NCBI GenBank assembly: GCA_020310875.1
Contig: CM035432.1
Coordinates: 100,032,512 to 100,096,511, forward strand
Source of the DNA: Ceratopteris richardii
Taxonomy: Eukaryota; Streptophyta; Polypodiopsida; Polypodiales; Pteridaceae
Length of the DNA stretch: 64,000 bases
Reading direction: 5' to 3'
Shown: piece after piece, positions 35,182 through 46,662 of the stretch
Layout: the number at the start of each line of letters is the position of its first letter
Numbering within the stretch: the stretch's first letter is position 1
Program-made: the position numbers and the translations under genes
The notes under the pieces: model-generated
What the model was told of the DNA's origin: nothing
The model's input: the letters and a program-made list of their open reading frames with translations, nothing else
Databases searched by the model: none

Positions 35182-37089
35182 TAGGTAAGCGTAGAACATG
35201 AATGATGTTTGTAAATTACTGCGTAATGTTTAATTCAGTGGCCCACCCCAAGGAATGATAAAATGCAGGTGGCCAAGGAAATATCCAAAGCGAAGCGAAA
35301 TTATCAAGCTTCCATGAAACAACATTGTACTTACATTTAGCAGACTGTCTAAATTGTTGCTATTCAACACATACCTAATTCGACTAGCAGCTGATAGTCA
35401 TTCTGAATTATATATCTCAAAATCTTTGTTTCCATTGAGCGTGATTCAATTGTTGAGAATTCACGGGGTTCCTTCTTCTCATATGAGATTTGGAAATGGT
35501 AAATCCCTTCTCAGACCATCCTTGAAAGACAGTTAGATCGACAATGGACGACCGTTTTAACTCAAATCGCAGAGTACACTCACAAAACAGGCTATTGAGA
35601 GGGTAGCAGAAGCTAGGAATTTCATGAGTATGAAGAGAAAATCAATAGTAGGAACGCAGCTGCCGGAAGTAGTTGTGAAAAGATGTAATGAAAGCGATAT
35701 AAAGAAGCACCAGAAAATCTCTGAATAGAATTCAGCGGTATACACGAATGGAGAAAGCGCACATACATGCGCGCACACACCGATGCTCAAAAACTAGGGC
35801 AGCAGGATGGAGTTACCGTGAGGTGAGGAAAGGGTTAAAAAGATTGGAGCAGCTGTAATGTTGTAATTTTGTTTAACCTTTGCTTTGTGAGATACGAGGG
35901 TCTCGCGGGTACTATGTCCATTCACTTGTACAGTTACACTTTCAAAGTTAAAGCTCAGGGGAGTAAACTTCGGTAGACCTTCCATTTAAAAACAAAGATT
36001 GGAGTAGAAAACAATGTGCATAACAAGGTGGAACAGCCGATAGTATACATCATGCATAAGGGACACTACAATGTGGACATTCGATAGTATACATCATGCA
36101 TAAGGGACACTACAATGTGGACATTGGTACTATTGTCAGGTTCACAGAGATGTGGTGGAACGAACATTTGAACACTGATAGTTCCTAGTGGAATAGTGTT
36201 TTATTCATAGCTCCACCGCCCTTTTGTTCACACAAGAGGGTGGAAGACTATACAAATAATTTGTATGCCATTGTCTTATGCGAACTTAGAAGATGGTTCG
36301 TATTTATTTCATTTGTTCATACATATGAATTTACTTTACAAGAACAAAAAGAAGAATTTGAAAATAATTTTAAAATAATTCTATTTGAGCTCAGGTGCAC
36401 AAGTGAACGGGCATAGCACACATGGGACTCCTTGTATCCTACAAAGCAGAGGTTAGACTGCTTGAAGGCAACACTAGAGAGGATTATCCAAAGGCAATTG
36501 GTTTCAACTGGATACAACGTGATTACACTGGCCTTATGCCTACAAGGTGTCTTGCCATAGATGGGGATAGAACCTTTGCCCCTGCTTCAAGAGGCAGAAG
36601 GCCCTTGGGAGGTAGTCCATGATTAATTAATGCCTTTGGGCTCAACATATTCATAAGGAATCCATAAGTAGAGGGCCTTTAATTAGCCTTTGGTGAACGT
36701 AATTAAAGTGTAACATTGACAAAACATTGTATGTATATACATGTATGTACATAATATATACTTTGAATCAAGATGAAAATGCATTTCTCTCACGATTATT
36801 GTTTATAGCAAGGCATGGTCCTAGTGGAATGACATATAATTGTTATTGTTTACAACATGGCATAGTTCTATTGGACTGACATATAGGAGGCTTAGCCATA
36901 GCCTACAAAATCGTCTCAAAAGATGAAGGACTTCATATTTAAGCTAGTACCTATGTGTCTTTTGTGCCTTCAAAGATGTCTTTGTGGAATTACCTTATGA
37001 GGATTTAGAAGGAAATCTTGAGATTTGTTGCACTCGAACAATGTCCAAGTGTTGTGGTTATTGAGTTAGTTCACACACAAGATAGCAAG
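35182..37089. other. Downstream flank of receptor kinase, no gene recognised
   Basis: A ~43-bp direct duplication (gatagtatacatcatgcata...) lies at about 36038-36123. About 36380-36620 resembles dispersed-repeat segments at 11200-11440 and 30840-30950. The short minus frame at 35794-35985 and other frames match no family I know. Confidence 0.45.
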
Positions 37090-37490
37090 AACATGATTGA
37101 GGACTAGAGATTGATCACAATGCTTCAAAGAAGTTACAAGATAGTCATTAAAGCCTTGCCCAATAGAATCATGAACTTTGTGAAGGAATGCATTCATAAG
37201 GATCAAATGGCTTCATGAAAGGTAGATCTAGAACTTTGGCGAAGTCCATGCCTTCTCATAGATGAAAAATAGATTTATCAAACGTAAATCTACCTTGAAA
37301 GCCATTTTTGATGTATGCAAAGGCACGGAGTTTGCCAAACTTTTGGTCCAATGTTTCATCTTTTTGAAACTTGACCTAGATAATGACTATGATAGGTTAG
37401 AATGGGATTGCATATTGGAATCATTAAAGGACCTAGGTTTTGGAGTAAGATTCACAATGATGCTTACCACTCTCCAAGGAATCACCACCT
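37090..37490 (+). pseudogene. L1-like LINE reverse transcriptase remnant
   Basis: Plus-strand pieces resemble RT of the LINE at 5065-8898: an FMKGRSR-like motif, then LDLDNDYDRLEWDCILESLK, which matches the FDKAYDRIEWDFILQSLQ block. Stops and indels break it. It is cut at 37491 by a Copia LTR. Confidence 0.75.
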
Positions 37491-37990
37491 TGTTGGAGTT
37501 CGAGGTCTATGGAAGCACACAAACAACACAAGAAAGAAGAAGAAATTTGGACCCATTAGGGTTATAGGCATGCAGAAGCTAGGGAACAAGCTTCCTAAAG
37601 AGGGAAAAGAGTGCCTCAATGGTCCTAATTATATTCACACACATCATTAACAAAATATATCAACAAATCCCCCCTGGGAGTGATGCAGTGAAGAAGGTGC
37701 TAGCACTCGTGTATAAGGAAGTGACAAGCTATGTGGAAATAACTCAATCCACAAATGGAAATAAGCCCAAAGCTTTGTGAATGGCTTCAAACTTATCCCT
37801 AGGTAGAGCCATTGTGAAATGGTTTGCAACATTATCCTATGTAGGCACATAAGACAAACAAATCTCTCTAGTAGAAAATATCTCCTTGACATGATGACAG
37901 TGCACCTCAATGTGCTCTATGTGATCATCAAACACATGGTTTCTTGCAACTACCAATGCCCTCTGATTTTCATTAGATATGGTGGTGGAA
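37491..37990 (-). mobile_element. 3' end of a Copia split by the DNA transposon
   Basis: LTR at 37491-37665 (minus-strand TGTTGATATATTTTG to CTCCAACA), a purine tract beside it, then RNase H/tail sequence like 19407-19720. The element resumes at 60993, so the 23-kb DNA transposon complex sits inside it. Comparison with 19700-19740 shows the empty target site. Confidence 0.8.
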
Positions 37991-38023
37991 CATTAGGGCG
38001 AAAAATGGCCGAAAAGGGGTTGT
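37991..38023 (+). repeat. Terminal inverted repeat, outer copy, gene A end
   Basis: Begins CATTAGGGCGAAAAATGGCC; differs from the inner copy by a C-to-T change at a CpG. Confidence 0.88.
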
Positions 38024-38365
38024 TTGCTAATGAGAGATTAAGGAAATTGACAAATAGAGTCTTTCCACGTGTACAAGAATATAACATTGATGTCTCTTTT
38101 AACTGTATGAAGAATTTCTTTTTTTAATACAATTTTCTCTAAAAGCGCCGCTAAAGTGATGAAGAGTCTCGTATTCAGTGTACAATTTTTCGATTTGATG
38201 CAAAAAAAGATACTTGGCACACTACACAATGCATATTCTCGAATTTCCAAGAAGGAATTGATTTTTGAAGATACGAAATATTTTTGGGTTCACAAAATTT
38301 CATGATCATTCAGCGACAGGGTTTACATCAAATCAAAAGTTTCCACATGTACAAAGCCTTTTTCT

Positions 38366-38374
38366 CTATAAATA
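38366..38374 (+). promoter_or_regulatory. TATA box of gene A, outer copy
   Basis: ctataaata about 60 bp before the gene A ATG. The same motif lies at 51183-51190 (minus strand) in the inner copy. Confidence 0.65.
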
Positions 38375-38434
38375 CTGCCAAAATTTGTGAACGTCGGTTT
38401 CTCGCTTTGAACATTCTTCTTCTTCTAAGTTCAA

Positions 38435-39656
38435 ATGGCTTCTTCTTCTCGTCGTCCTTCCAATCGTGTAACCTCATGTGACCTTTACAACAGAAGAGAG
38501 GATTCTTTGTGGAAACCTCTTTCTGTGAAAGTAAATGAATGGATAACTATGCTTCCTAGCTGCAGAGGTGCCCATAAAGTCAAGTGTGCCAAAAGAGACA
38601 ACACAAGAAACCACTCGAAGGGACGTATTCTCAGTTTCAAATTGAAGAGATGCGGTTGGTTTGCACGAGTACAACATGTGTACACCGCTAAGGATCTTGT
38701 TCTAGAACATCATCTGCAATTCCCTTCGTACTGTAAGTGAAGTTTGACAATGCTCTTCTATCATTCCAGTTGTTTTTGTATAATAAAACATATGTTTTTG
38801 TACTGCAGATATCTTTCCTTCCAATATTGTGGAATGGCAACCTGTTGAATGTTTAACAGGAACATTCAGAGTTCTTCATAAGGAATATGCAGAACTCATG
38901 TGTGCAGACAAAACTGTTCAATTTTTCAATAGCATAGAGTTATTTGTCCATTATGCAGAATATCAAGTGCCATCAGGGAGGAGTTCTTATGGAAATCTTG
39001 TACATGTACCTGGTCCTTGCATCTCTTCATTAGATTGGGGATGCTCCTGATCATTCAAGAGTTTCAAGTTTTCTATGCAAAATTAAATTTGACATCCAAA
39101 AGGCAATGTCAGCAGGCCGAATTTCGAGAAGGATAAAGATTCAATGGTTTTTGCCTATTCATGTCTTTGTAGCATGCTTTAAAAACATGTTATTACAGAA
39201 AACAAAAACAATGTGGTTGAATAGGAGAGTCTCTATTTCAGAGATTCATGATGTTTTAAGTAGGGAATGGGATAACAAAGAACTTCAAAAGATAGGTGAC
39301 ATTATTTTATGTAAAGTTAGTCCCAATTCTCTTTCAATATCATATCAAATATGTCGACAATCTCTGGTTCTAGGATATGACTATAGAAGGTGGAAAAAAA
39401 AGCTTGGACTTTGGATAGCCTTGGACTCAGAGGAGAGCTGTCCAGAATTTGAGTTAGAAGTATTGATTCATCTAGATTTTCAATCAAGGAAAATAATTGT
39501 CACTGCAAATTGGAATCTCAGAAATGTAAGGGAGCTCCTAGAATACCTTGATGAGGTATCATCTCAGTGTAGATTCTCAATTGATGATGCAATAGTTAAC
39601 ATTCGATCAGAGAAATCATTACCTTGCATAAGTTGCCTGCCACCAAGGGTGATTAA
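38435..39656 (+). pseudogene. Transposon gene A, outer copy, frameshifted and interrupted
   Basis: Exon 1 is 38435-38732 and exon 2 starts at 38809 (introns GT-AG, tgtaagt ... tactgcag). An extra G near 39044 shifts the frame compared with the inner copy. The last seven codons and the stop are separated from it by the inner transposon and lie at about 51568-51588. The protein is otherwise ~90% like the inner copy. Function unknown; the N-terminal ~100 residues are basic. Confidence 0.8.
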
Positions 39657-39689
39657 CATTAGGGCGAAAAACGGCCCAAAAAGGGCCGT
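39657..39689 (+). repeat. Terminal inverted repeat, inner copy, transposase end
   Basis: Begins CATTAGGGCGAAAAACGGCC and continues CAAAAAGGGCC, which makes a small internal palindrome (GGCCC...GGGCC). Confidence 0.92.
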
Positions 39690-39904
39690 GTAAGGATTTC
39701 AATTAGTTGTGCTTAATCGGGATTAAAGTTGTCAAATCCTTTAAGAAATTCCGTGTAAGTTCATTTAAAACGTATCTTATGCAAATTTTGAAGAGAGAGA
39801 AACTCGTATCATATAATCATGAAAAGTTTGTGTGATATCTTACGCCTCGAAGTTTGTGTGATATCTTACGCCTCAAAAGTTGAATTTTCCTCTTGTTCAC
39901 GGAC

Positions 39905-39913
39905 CTATATAAT
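39905..39913 (+). promoter_or_regulatory. TATA box of the transposase gene, inner copy
   Basis: ctatataat about 110 bp before the transposase ATG; conserved in the outer copy near 60736-60745 (minus strand). Confidence 0.6.
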
Positions 39914-40019
39914 GTGTGCTGATGACGTTTTGCGCTTTTTTTCTCTACTTTTCATAGCAAGCCTGTTTCTCCCTTTCACGTCATTTTAGACACTTGCTGG
40001 TCATTTTTCATAGCAGACC

Positions 40020-42411
40020 ATGGAGAACGTTAACCCAAATACTCTCCCTGAGCTTTCAAACAATTGAAATCATTGTAAAAAGTTCCATATCAACATTGCA
40101 GTTAGTCAGGAGTATGCGACGACAAGAAACGTATTTCGAAGGGCTCTTCATCCTCTTGAAGTGGATGGATTGCGAAAGGAAGGCAAGAAACATATCGACA
40201 TATGGACAGATGGATCTGTTTATCCAATTGATCCACAAACTGGAAGGTACCCCCCTTTTCATAATCTTCATGATCTGATTAGATTTGTGGGAGATGGTGA
40301 GGATGGTTTACGAGGCTATTGTTCAAGGCTCTGGGATATTTCAAGGAATTATGTACAATACATAAACTATCTACAAAACACACTACACCAGAAGAATTTA
40401 CATATGAGAGAGCTAGAAAACAAATTATCCACTTTATCTTCTCAGTTAGAGTCTTTTAAAAAAATGAAAGAAACTCCTATAGGTTTGAGAATGCGGTCAA
40501 AACGAGTAAAACCTTTTTTAGATTTGACTGAAAAATCTGGCCAGAAAAAGAAAAGAATGAAAATTGTTAGAGATCATGTGACAAATGTGCTAGGTTTCAA
40601 TATGTCGAGCAGTTTTGAGCGCATACATTTCTGTAATGAAATTTTGAGTCAAAATGATGTTTTAAGACTATTGAAACTAAATGAAAATACATGCTTGAAA
40701 CGCTTTGTTTTTCAAAAACTCATGACAGAAATGAATCTTTTACTAGAACCATCTCAAATTCAAAATATTTGTGATAGTGTCGGAGTGAGTAGGAAAGGTT
40801 ATAGAGCAATTTCAAAAGTTTGGTATGAATTTTTAAAATTTAACAAAGTTAGAAGTTTTGGATTGCCTAGACCCCATCATGTAGGAAAGTTTCGGCTCTG
40901 CTTGAATAAGAAGATCACATCAGTATTTGGTGAATATAAACATATTCACGGTAACATGCCTTACGAAGTAGGAAAACAAAAGTTACATTTCACTTACAAT
41001 GCATTTAACAACATATGGATAGATGTTATAAAACTTCAAACATACATGGTTCAGTTCTATAATATAAAAGAGCATGAATGTTCTGGTCTATTGAAATTTG
41101 TAATCAAACTTGATGAAGCTGAGCTTAAAAAACATCAAAAGATGGAGAGAATAAGCATTGCACTGATGAACAAAGCTTTGGACTATAGCCTTGGGAAATT
41201 GGATACTCCATCTCTCAAAGTACAATCAGAAATGGAGTTATGGTGGGTTGGCTGTGCTCAAGTTCCATCTGAGAGCCATAAAACACTTAAATGGTTATTC
41301 TCACAGACAAACATTCCAAATGTTATCCAAGGGCATCATGCAGGAGAATTGTTGAATGTCAAAGACTACGGAAACTTTCAAGTTGAGTGGCATTTGAGTG
41401 GAGACCTAAAGACACTCAAATGCATGTTTGGTATAAGTGGGGGAGCAAATTCTAATTACCCTTGCTTGTACTGCATGCAAAGCCCAGGCACAAATGGATG
41501 GATTACTAGAGCTGAGGGTGAAGAGGCTCCTTCTAGACAAAATGTTATTCTTCGTAACTACTCATCTTCTTCAATGATTTGGGATCCCATACTTCCAATA
41601 GCATTGACAAATGGAACATATGTACACTACATGCAGAGTTAAGAATCATTGACAAGTTGGTCCGTCTTCACTTGGATTATGCATATTCTATCAAGCCTAC
41701 AACTCTTGCAGATGAATGCATAAAAAAATGTGAATGTCTTCTTTCAGAAATGGGGTTTCATGGTGGTGATGTTCATCTAAGAAAAGATCCAAAGCTTTCA
41801 CAAAATACAGGTGATGTTTTACAGGATGTCTCAATGGGAGATGCAAAAGCAAGGAGATTCTTCAGCAACCATGATGGCAAACAACTTAATGCCATGTGGA
41901 ATTCATGGAAAACATTTTGTGAGGTCACGACTAATGTAAAAAGCAAACCAGAAATAGCAAAAAAGAGAATGGAGGTGTGGGTCAAACTAGATAATCTTTT
42001 AAAGATCATGAGGCAGCAGGTAACATCAAAAAGTTATGTGACAGATGTCAGAAAGGCGACCACAGAGCTTATAGAAACCATCATAGAGGCATGGGGTGCC
42101 AAAGACATAACATACTACTTGGTGAGCTCCAAAGATATTTTATTCAATTTATTTATTTGTAATTGAAATAAAGATCTAATGAATCTTCTGCTTTCCAGCA
42201 TATTCTTCTTGTGCATGGTGCATTCTTTGCAGAAAAAGAACCACTTGCCATGTGGAACACCCAAGGCATGGAAAAATCTCATTATCAAGCAAGGACAAGC
42301 TTCTTTAGGTGTACAAGGAAAGGAGGAGGAGTAACAAAGAGCAATGCCTTCAGAGAGCTTTTTGATTGGTTCTTTAGAAGACAATTACAAAGGACCTCAT
42401 GCCAAATATAA
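40020..42411 (+). pseudogene. DDE-type transposase-like gene, inner copy
   Basis: Exons 40020-42121 and 42199-42411 encode about 771 residues; the intron (TTG|gtgagc ... tttccag) is kept in the outer copy. Visible parts: a heptad-like helix (MRELENKLSTLSSQLESF), a basic stretch, a helix-turn-helix-like segment (PSQIQNICDSVGVSRKGYRA), then candidate acidic triad D365 (KLDEAEL), D462 (SGDLKTLKCMFG) and E726 (QGMEKSHY). Between them is a PCLYC Cys pair. D462-E726 spacing is long, as in transposases with an insertion domain. Defects: TGA at codon 16 (the outer copy reads Gln) and a 1-bp deletion near 41612. The start at 40020 is shared by both copies; an internal Met could give a shortened product. 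The superfamily is uncertain. Confidence 0.75.
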
Positions 42412-42713
42412 TCAGAAGGATATGGCTATCTCCAGACAAATCATGTATCAATATCACAAACTGAAAAAGACCACATTTCAAACAGAGCTTTAATATTTGC
42501 AATGTCTTTTATTTCTTTGAGAAATAAAAGATGTCATGTATGTACATTTCATGATGTATTATGCTTTGAAAAGAAATATGTCTACTACCATCAGATGACT
42601 TTGACCAGAGAATCAATAACAATTACACCAAAAAAATTTGCAATGTCTTATATCACATTGGGCAATTTCTGTATATGTACATTTGTTGAGATATAGAATT
42701 TGAAAAAATCAAG
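42412..42713. other. 3' region between convergent transposase and gene B
   Basis: No frame of note. Mirrored at 57947-58273 in the outer copy. It should hold both poly(A) sites. Confidence 0.5.
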
Positions 42714-45698
42714 TCATTCCTTGAGCCTTTTGAAAGAGCTTGGCTCTGGCAAATCACCTCTATATCTCAGGAACTCTTTTCTCCTGTATCCAGCAATGCT
42801 TTTTAAATCTGACACCCCTGCAGCCATTGCATAGCTTGAATAACAAAGAAAGTACCCTGCCCTTGAAGCATTGAGTCCAGGGGCATATCCAAAAATTCTG
42901 AATGCAGTTGCTCTTTCAAGCAGTAAAACTCTGAAAGCATTAAAGGGTATTGGAGTAAAACCCATGTATTTTGATAGAGTCCTCAAGCAGAACAATGCAA
43001 AGTCTGGCTCCTCACTATAGTGCTTGTGAATAACACAAAAAGTGTCTGGGTTCAACTTTGGAAGATAGTGGATAATAGAATGAATATCCACCTTTGCTTT
43101 TCCTTTCTCTTCTAAGGCTTTTCTTGTTCCCTTGCCCCTACCAAGGTAATTGTCTTCATCCAATAAAGTTAACTGTGATAAAAATGAAAAACATGGTTAG
43201 ATGAAGTGCAAGCACACTTAAGGAAACATGTGAAGTAACTTGAAACTATTAGAAAGAAAAGCAAGAGACACGACTGATGCAAGTGATAAGGGTCTTCAGA
43301 GAAATTCAGATTGTCGTTATCGCTTGCATCGGTCGTCATCAATATCTATTTGCAAACTGCCTAGAAACATCTAATGTTTGATAAATGAGGGGAATTCCCA
43401 CAAGCAAGACATGTATTATCATTGCTGCATGCAACTCCTAGACACGACCGATACAAGCGATAAGGCCCCGCGGAAAATATCCGATGGGCCTAATCGCTTG
43501 CATCGGTCGTGATCCATTTCTGACACTTCGAATGGAGAACTTGGACAAATCTGATACAAGAAAGAGATTTTGCATTGGTCCCATCTCATATCCTTAACCT
43601 AAAGATCTTGAGAACATAGTTAACTGTATACCTTGACGTCATCTTCCTAAAGTCCAAACACGACCGATGCAAGCGATGAGGCCCAATGGAAAATATCCGA
43701 TGGGCCTAATCGCTTGCATCGGTCGTGATCCATTTCTGACACTTCGAATGGAGAACTTGGACAAATCTGATACAAGAAAGAGATTTTGCATTGGTCCCAT
43801 CTCATATCCTTAACCTAAAGTTCTTGAGAACATAGTTAATTGTATACCTTGACGTCATCTTCCTCAAGTCCAAACACGACCGATGCAAGCGATGAGGCCC
43901 AGCGGAAAATATCCGATGGGCCTAATCGCTTGCATCGGTCGTGATCCATTTCTGACACTTCGAATGGAGAACTTGGACAAATCTGATACAAGAAAGAGAT
44001 TTTGCATTGGTCCCATCTCATATCCTTAACCTAAAGTTCTTGAGAACATAGTTAACTGTATACCTTGACGTCATCTTCCTCAAGTCCAAACACGACCGAT
44101 GCAAGCGATGAGGCCCAGCGGAAAATCTCCGATGGGCCTAATCGCTTGCATCGGTCGTGATCCATTTCTGACACTTCAAATGGAGAACTTGGACAAATCT
44201 GATACAAGAAAGAGATTTTGCATTGGTCCCATCTCATATCCTTAACCTAAAGTTCTTGAGAATATAGTTAACTGCATACCTTGACGTCATCTTCCTAAAG
44301 TCCAAACACGACCGATGCAAGCGATGAGGACCGACGGAAAATATCTGATGGGCCTTGTCGCTTGCATCGGTCGTGATCGACTTCTGACACTTCTAATGGA
44401 GAACTTGGACAAACTGACACAAGATAGAGATTTTGCATCAAGCCCATCTCATCTCCTTTGCCTTTAAATCATGAGAATATATTTTACTACATACTTGACC
44501 TCATCTTCCTCTTCAAGTCCGAACACAACCGATGCAAGCGATAAGGCCCAACAGAGATTATCCGTTAGGTTGTATCGCTTGCATCGGTCGTGGTCATTTT
44601 CTCACTTAAAAATAGAGATCTCGGACAAAAACTTTAATTGATAGAATATATCAAACAACATACCTTGACCTCATCTTCCTCCTCAATGAGCTCTTTTGAG
44701 TCAATACAAATTGTTCCTTTGTCCTCAACGACATCCAAGAATGAATAGCCACGTCCAAACGAGTATATTCCAAGTTGCTTCTGATGCTCATCAAACTCTT
44801 CATCAGCAAGTTTTGGCTTCTCTGAGATAGCTTTCTCAAAGCATTTTGAAAGAGCTTGTGATGAATCTTTGAATTCTTCATTAGACAAATCCAAATCAAG
44901 ACGCAAAAATTCCTCTCTTCTTTCTCCTTTCTTATTGATGAATCTCCTTGCAACTTCTTCTGCCTCAGCTATAGCTGCAAGACAGTAGTCCTCCCTTAGA
45001 TTGAAAAGTTCCTGAATGTAAAATAGAGGTATGAACTCTTTCCCAGAGATAAAGTAAAAAGGTAGATTTGGGAGAAGTAGGGACTTCTCAGACACTTGAA
45101 CTTCTTCAGTTGGCTCCCTTATTGCAGTCTCTGCTTTAAAAGTGGCCACATCAAAATCTTTGACCTGCTCTTCTTCTGCTTGGAGATTGATCTCCTCAAC
45201 AATCTCCATGACACCTTTCATAGTTTTTGAGCTAGCCTCAAGTGCCAGCTCTAAGCAAGGCTCATCTTCATCATGAACATTTTCCTCCCTTTCAACTAAG
45301 ATATGATCAAGCCATATCAAGAAAGCAATGTTTAAAGGGAGCAAGCAGCAATCCTTTTCATGCTCTGGGCATAAATCAAGCTTCCCTGGCAAAGGGGATA
45401 TCCTTCTGCATTTTCTTGTGATTTTAGCCCTATCTATTGGATCCTTCCCAAAGATGTGAGGATGGACATAGGTTTTCTGAGAAATAGAAAGGATCCTCCC
45501 ATTGACCAACCCCAAGAAAATCTCCCACTCATCCTTAAGAAAACTTTTCGAGTTCTCTAAGAGTTTTTCAAAATCAATTTCGGGGTTGAATATGGTCATT
45601 GCATCAGGAAAATAATCTACACTTAAACCCTCTTGAACCATGAAATCAAGAAGTTTCTCTGATGGAGAGACACTAAGGATCTCATTCATTACCTCCAT
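42714..45698 (-). CDS. Transposon orphan protein B, inner copy (intact)
   Basis: Two exons on the minus strand: 44664-45698 (345 codons, start MEVMNEILSVSPSEKLLDFM) and 42714-43172, joined in phase 0 at AAG|gtatgtt ... atcacag|TTAACT. The product is 497 residues with no stop. I do not recognise a domain. The first ~150 residues look folded (KDEWEIFLGLVNGRILSISQ, LCPEHEKDCCLLPLN), the middle is acidic (Glu-rich, about 150-345), and the C-terminal ~140 residues look folded and basic at the end. The 1.49-kb intron consists mostly of hairpin-bearing 216-bp repeats. It is divergent from the histone-protease gene and shares its promoter. Conservation in both copies suggests a needed accessory protein, but its role is unknown. 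Confidence 0.8.
43269..44592. repeat. Intronic array of seven hairpins, six at 216-bp period
   Basis: Hairpins start at 43269, 43443, 43659, 43875, 44091, 44307 and 44524. Each has an ~18-bp stem ACGACCGATGCAAGCGAT / ATCGCTTGCATCGGTCGT around a ~30-bp partly paired loop. The last six share a 216-217-bp tandem unit. Each unit also carries a copy of the 3' end of exon 1 and its splice donor (minus strand gaagatgacgtcaag|gtata). The outer copy has only four hairpins in this intron. Confidence 0.92.
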
Positions 45699-45735
45699 CT
45701 AAGCTGCAGCTTCTCTTGTATGTCTATTAGGAGAA

Positions 45736-45805
45736 CACAACCGATGCAAGCGACTAGAGCGAGTCAACGTAGGTCAAACGGCGAAAATCGCTTGTATCGG
45801 TCGTG
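45736..45805. repeat. Hairpin in the gene B leader
   Basis: Starts cacaaccgatgcaagcgac and ends gcttgtatcggtcgtg, about 40 bp upstream of the gene B ATG and downstream of its TATA box, so it should be transcribed in the 5' leader. The counterpart is at 55543-55594. Confidence 0.85.
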
Positions 45806-45881
45806 TCGGCGACGAAAGAAAAATACACATGTAGGTGAGAAATTCTCTGAAGGTTGAAAGTTTGAGTTTGTGAAGAAATAG

Positions 45882-45891
45882 GTATTTATAG
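45882..45891 (-). promoter_or_regulatory. TATA box of gene B, inner copy
   Basis: The minus strand reads cctataaatac, about 185 bp before the ATG; conserved in the outer copy near 55450. Confidence 0.65.
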
Positions 45892-45924
45892 GCGAGGAGG
45901 GAAGAAACGGTCGAATGAGGTGGA

Positions 45925-46075
45925 CCAATCACAGAGTGCCACGTGGCAACGTGTACGTTGCCCGATGCAACAGATAGATGACGTGGATCAATCAAATCAT
46001 GCCACGTGGCAAAATACGTTGGAATTTGCAACGGGTATCTGACGTGGACCAATCGGGGCATGCCACGTGGCACAA
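45925..46075. promoter_or_regulatory. Divergent promoter with three tandem G-box units
   Basis: Three ~62-bp units each hold a CCAAT-type motif and a perfect GCCACGTGGC palindrome (45938-45947, 46001-46010, 46062-46071), with TGACGTGG between them. G-boxes bind plant bZIP and bHLH factors. The block lies between the TATA boxes of genes B and C and could drive both. In the outer copy all three are GCCACATGGC or GCCATGTGGC. Confidence 0.75.
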
Positions 46076-46096
46076 CGATCAACTCAGTTTTGGGAC

Positions 46097-46105
46097 CTAT
46101 TTAAG
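46097..46105 (+). promoter_or_regulatory. TATA-like box of gene C, inner copy
   Basis: ctatttaag on the plus strand, downstream of the G-boxes; also present in the outer copy near 55235 (minus strand). Confidence 0.5.
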
Positions 46106-46239
46106 CTTCCCTATTCATTTGCTTCTTTTTTTTTTGTCAACACTTGCCAAGCGTGGAGGTTCCATTGCCACCAAGTTTTTTGGCTACTTCACAATTTCTA
46201 TAGAGAGCGGTCTCTCCGTAAGGTAATGTGGACACGACC

Positions 46240-46615
46240 AATTGAGTATTTTGAATTGTAAGATATATTTCAGTGATATTTGATGATAAATTTGAAGACG
46301 ACCGATGCAAGCGATCAGGGACATCCGGGCATTTCCGGATGACTGCTATCGCTTGCATCGGTCGTGCCTTTGATAGTGGAAAGAGTCATTGATTATAGTT
46401 TTCCAATTATCTTTATCTTAGTGATAATTGAGTATTTTGCATTGTAAGATATTATTTATTGATATTTGATGATTAATTTAAAGACGACCGATGCAAGCGA
46501 TCAGGGACATCCGGGCATTTTCGGATGACTGTTATCGCTTGCATCGGTCGTGCCTCTGATAGTGGAAAGAGTCATTGATCATAGCTTTTTGAGAGTAAGT
46601 TTTGAGAGTGGAATA
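46240..46615. repeat. Two ~186-bp tandem units with hairpins in gene C leader
   Basis: The hairpins are at 46297-46366 and 46483-46552. Their loops also pair internally (catccggg ... ccggatg), so each can fold almost end to end. A possible donor (aag|gtaatg near 46220) and an acceptor just before the ATG (ttttttgcag|agtATG) suggest that they lie in a 5' UTR intron. The outer copy has three units here. Confidence 0.85.
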
Positions 46616-46662
46616 TTCCACTTTTCCTAATTCCTTGCCTAAAGACTGATTTTTTGCAGAGT

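Noticed and set aside
39657..39672. TTAGGG in the transposon end as a telomere-like targeting signal
   Set aside because: A single TTAGGG in a terminal repeat is not a telomeric array, and the plant repeat is TTTAGGG. No tandem copies.
40020..42411. Assigning the transposase to KDZ/Zisupton because a Ulp1-like gene is present
   Set aside because: I do not see the expected KDZ motifs, and the apparent 1-bp duplication does not fit Zisupton. Left unassigned.
43836..44237. Two identical 61-codon minus frames (MRWDQCKISFLYQ...) as small proteins
   Set aside because: They arise because the 216-bp unit has no stop in that register. Their ends are the duplicated exon-1 and donor sequence.
43269..44592. 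CRISPR-like or prokaryotic terminator arrays
   Set aside because: The repeats are palindromic hairpins inside an intron of a eukaryotic transposon. Spacers are themselves repeated, not unique, and the sequence is nuclear plant DNA.
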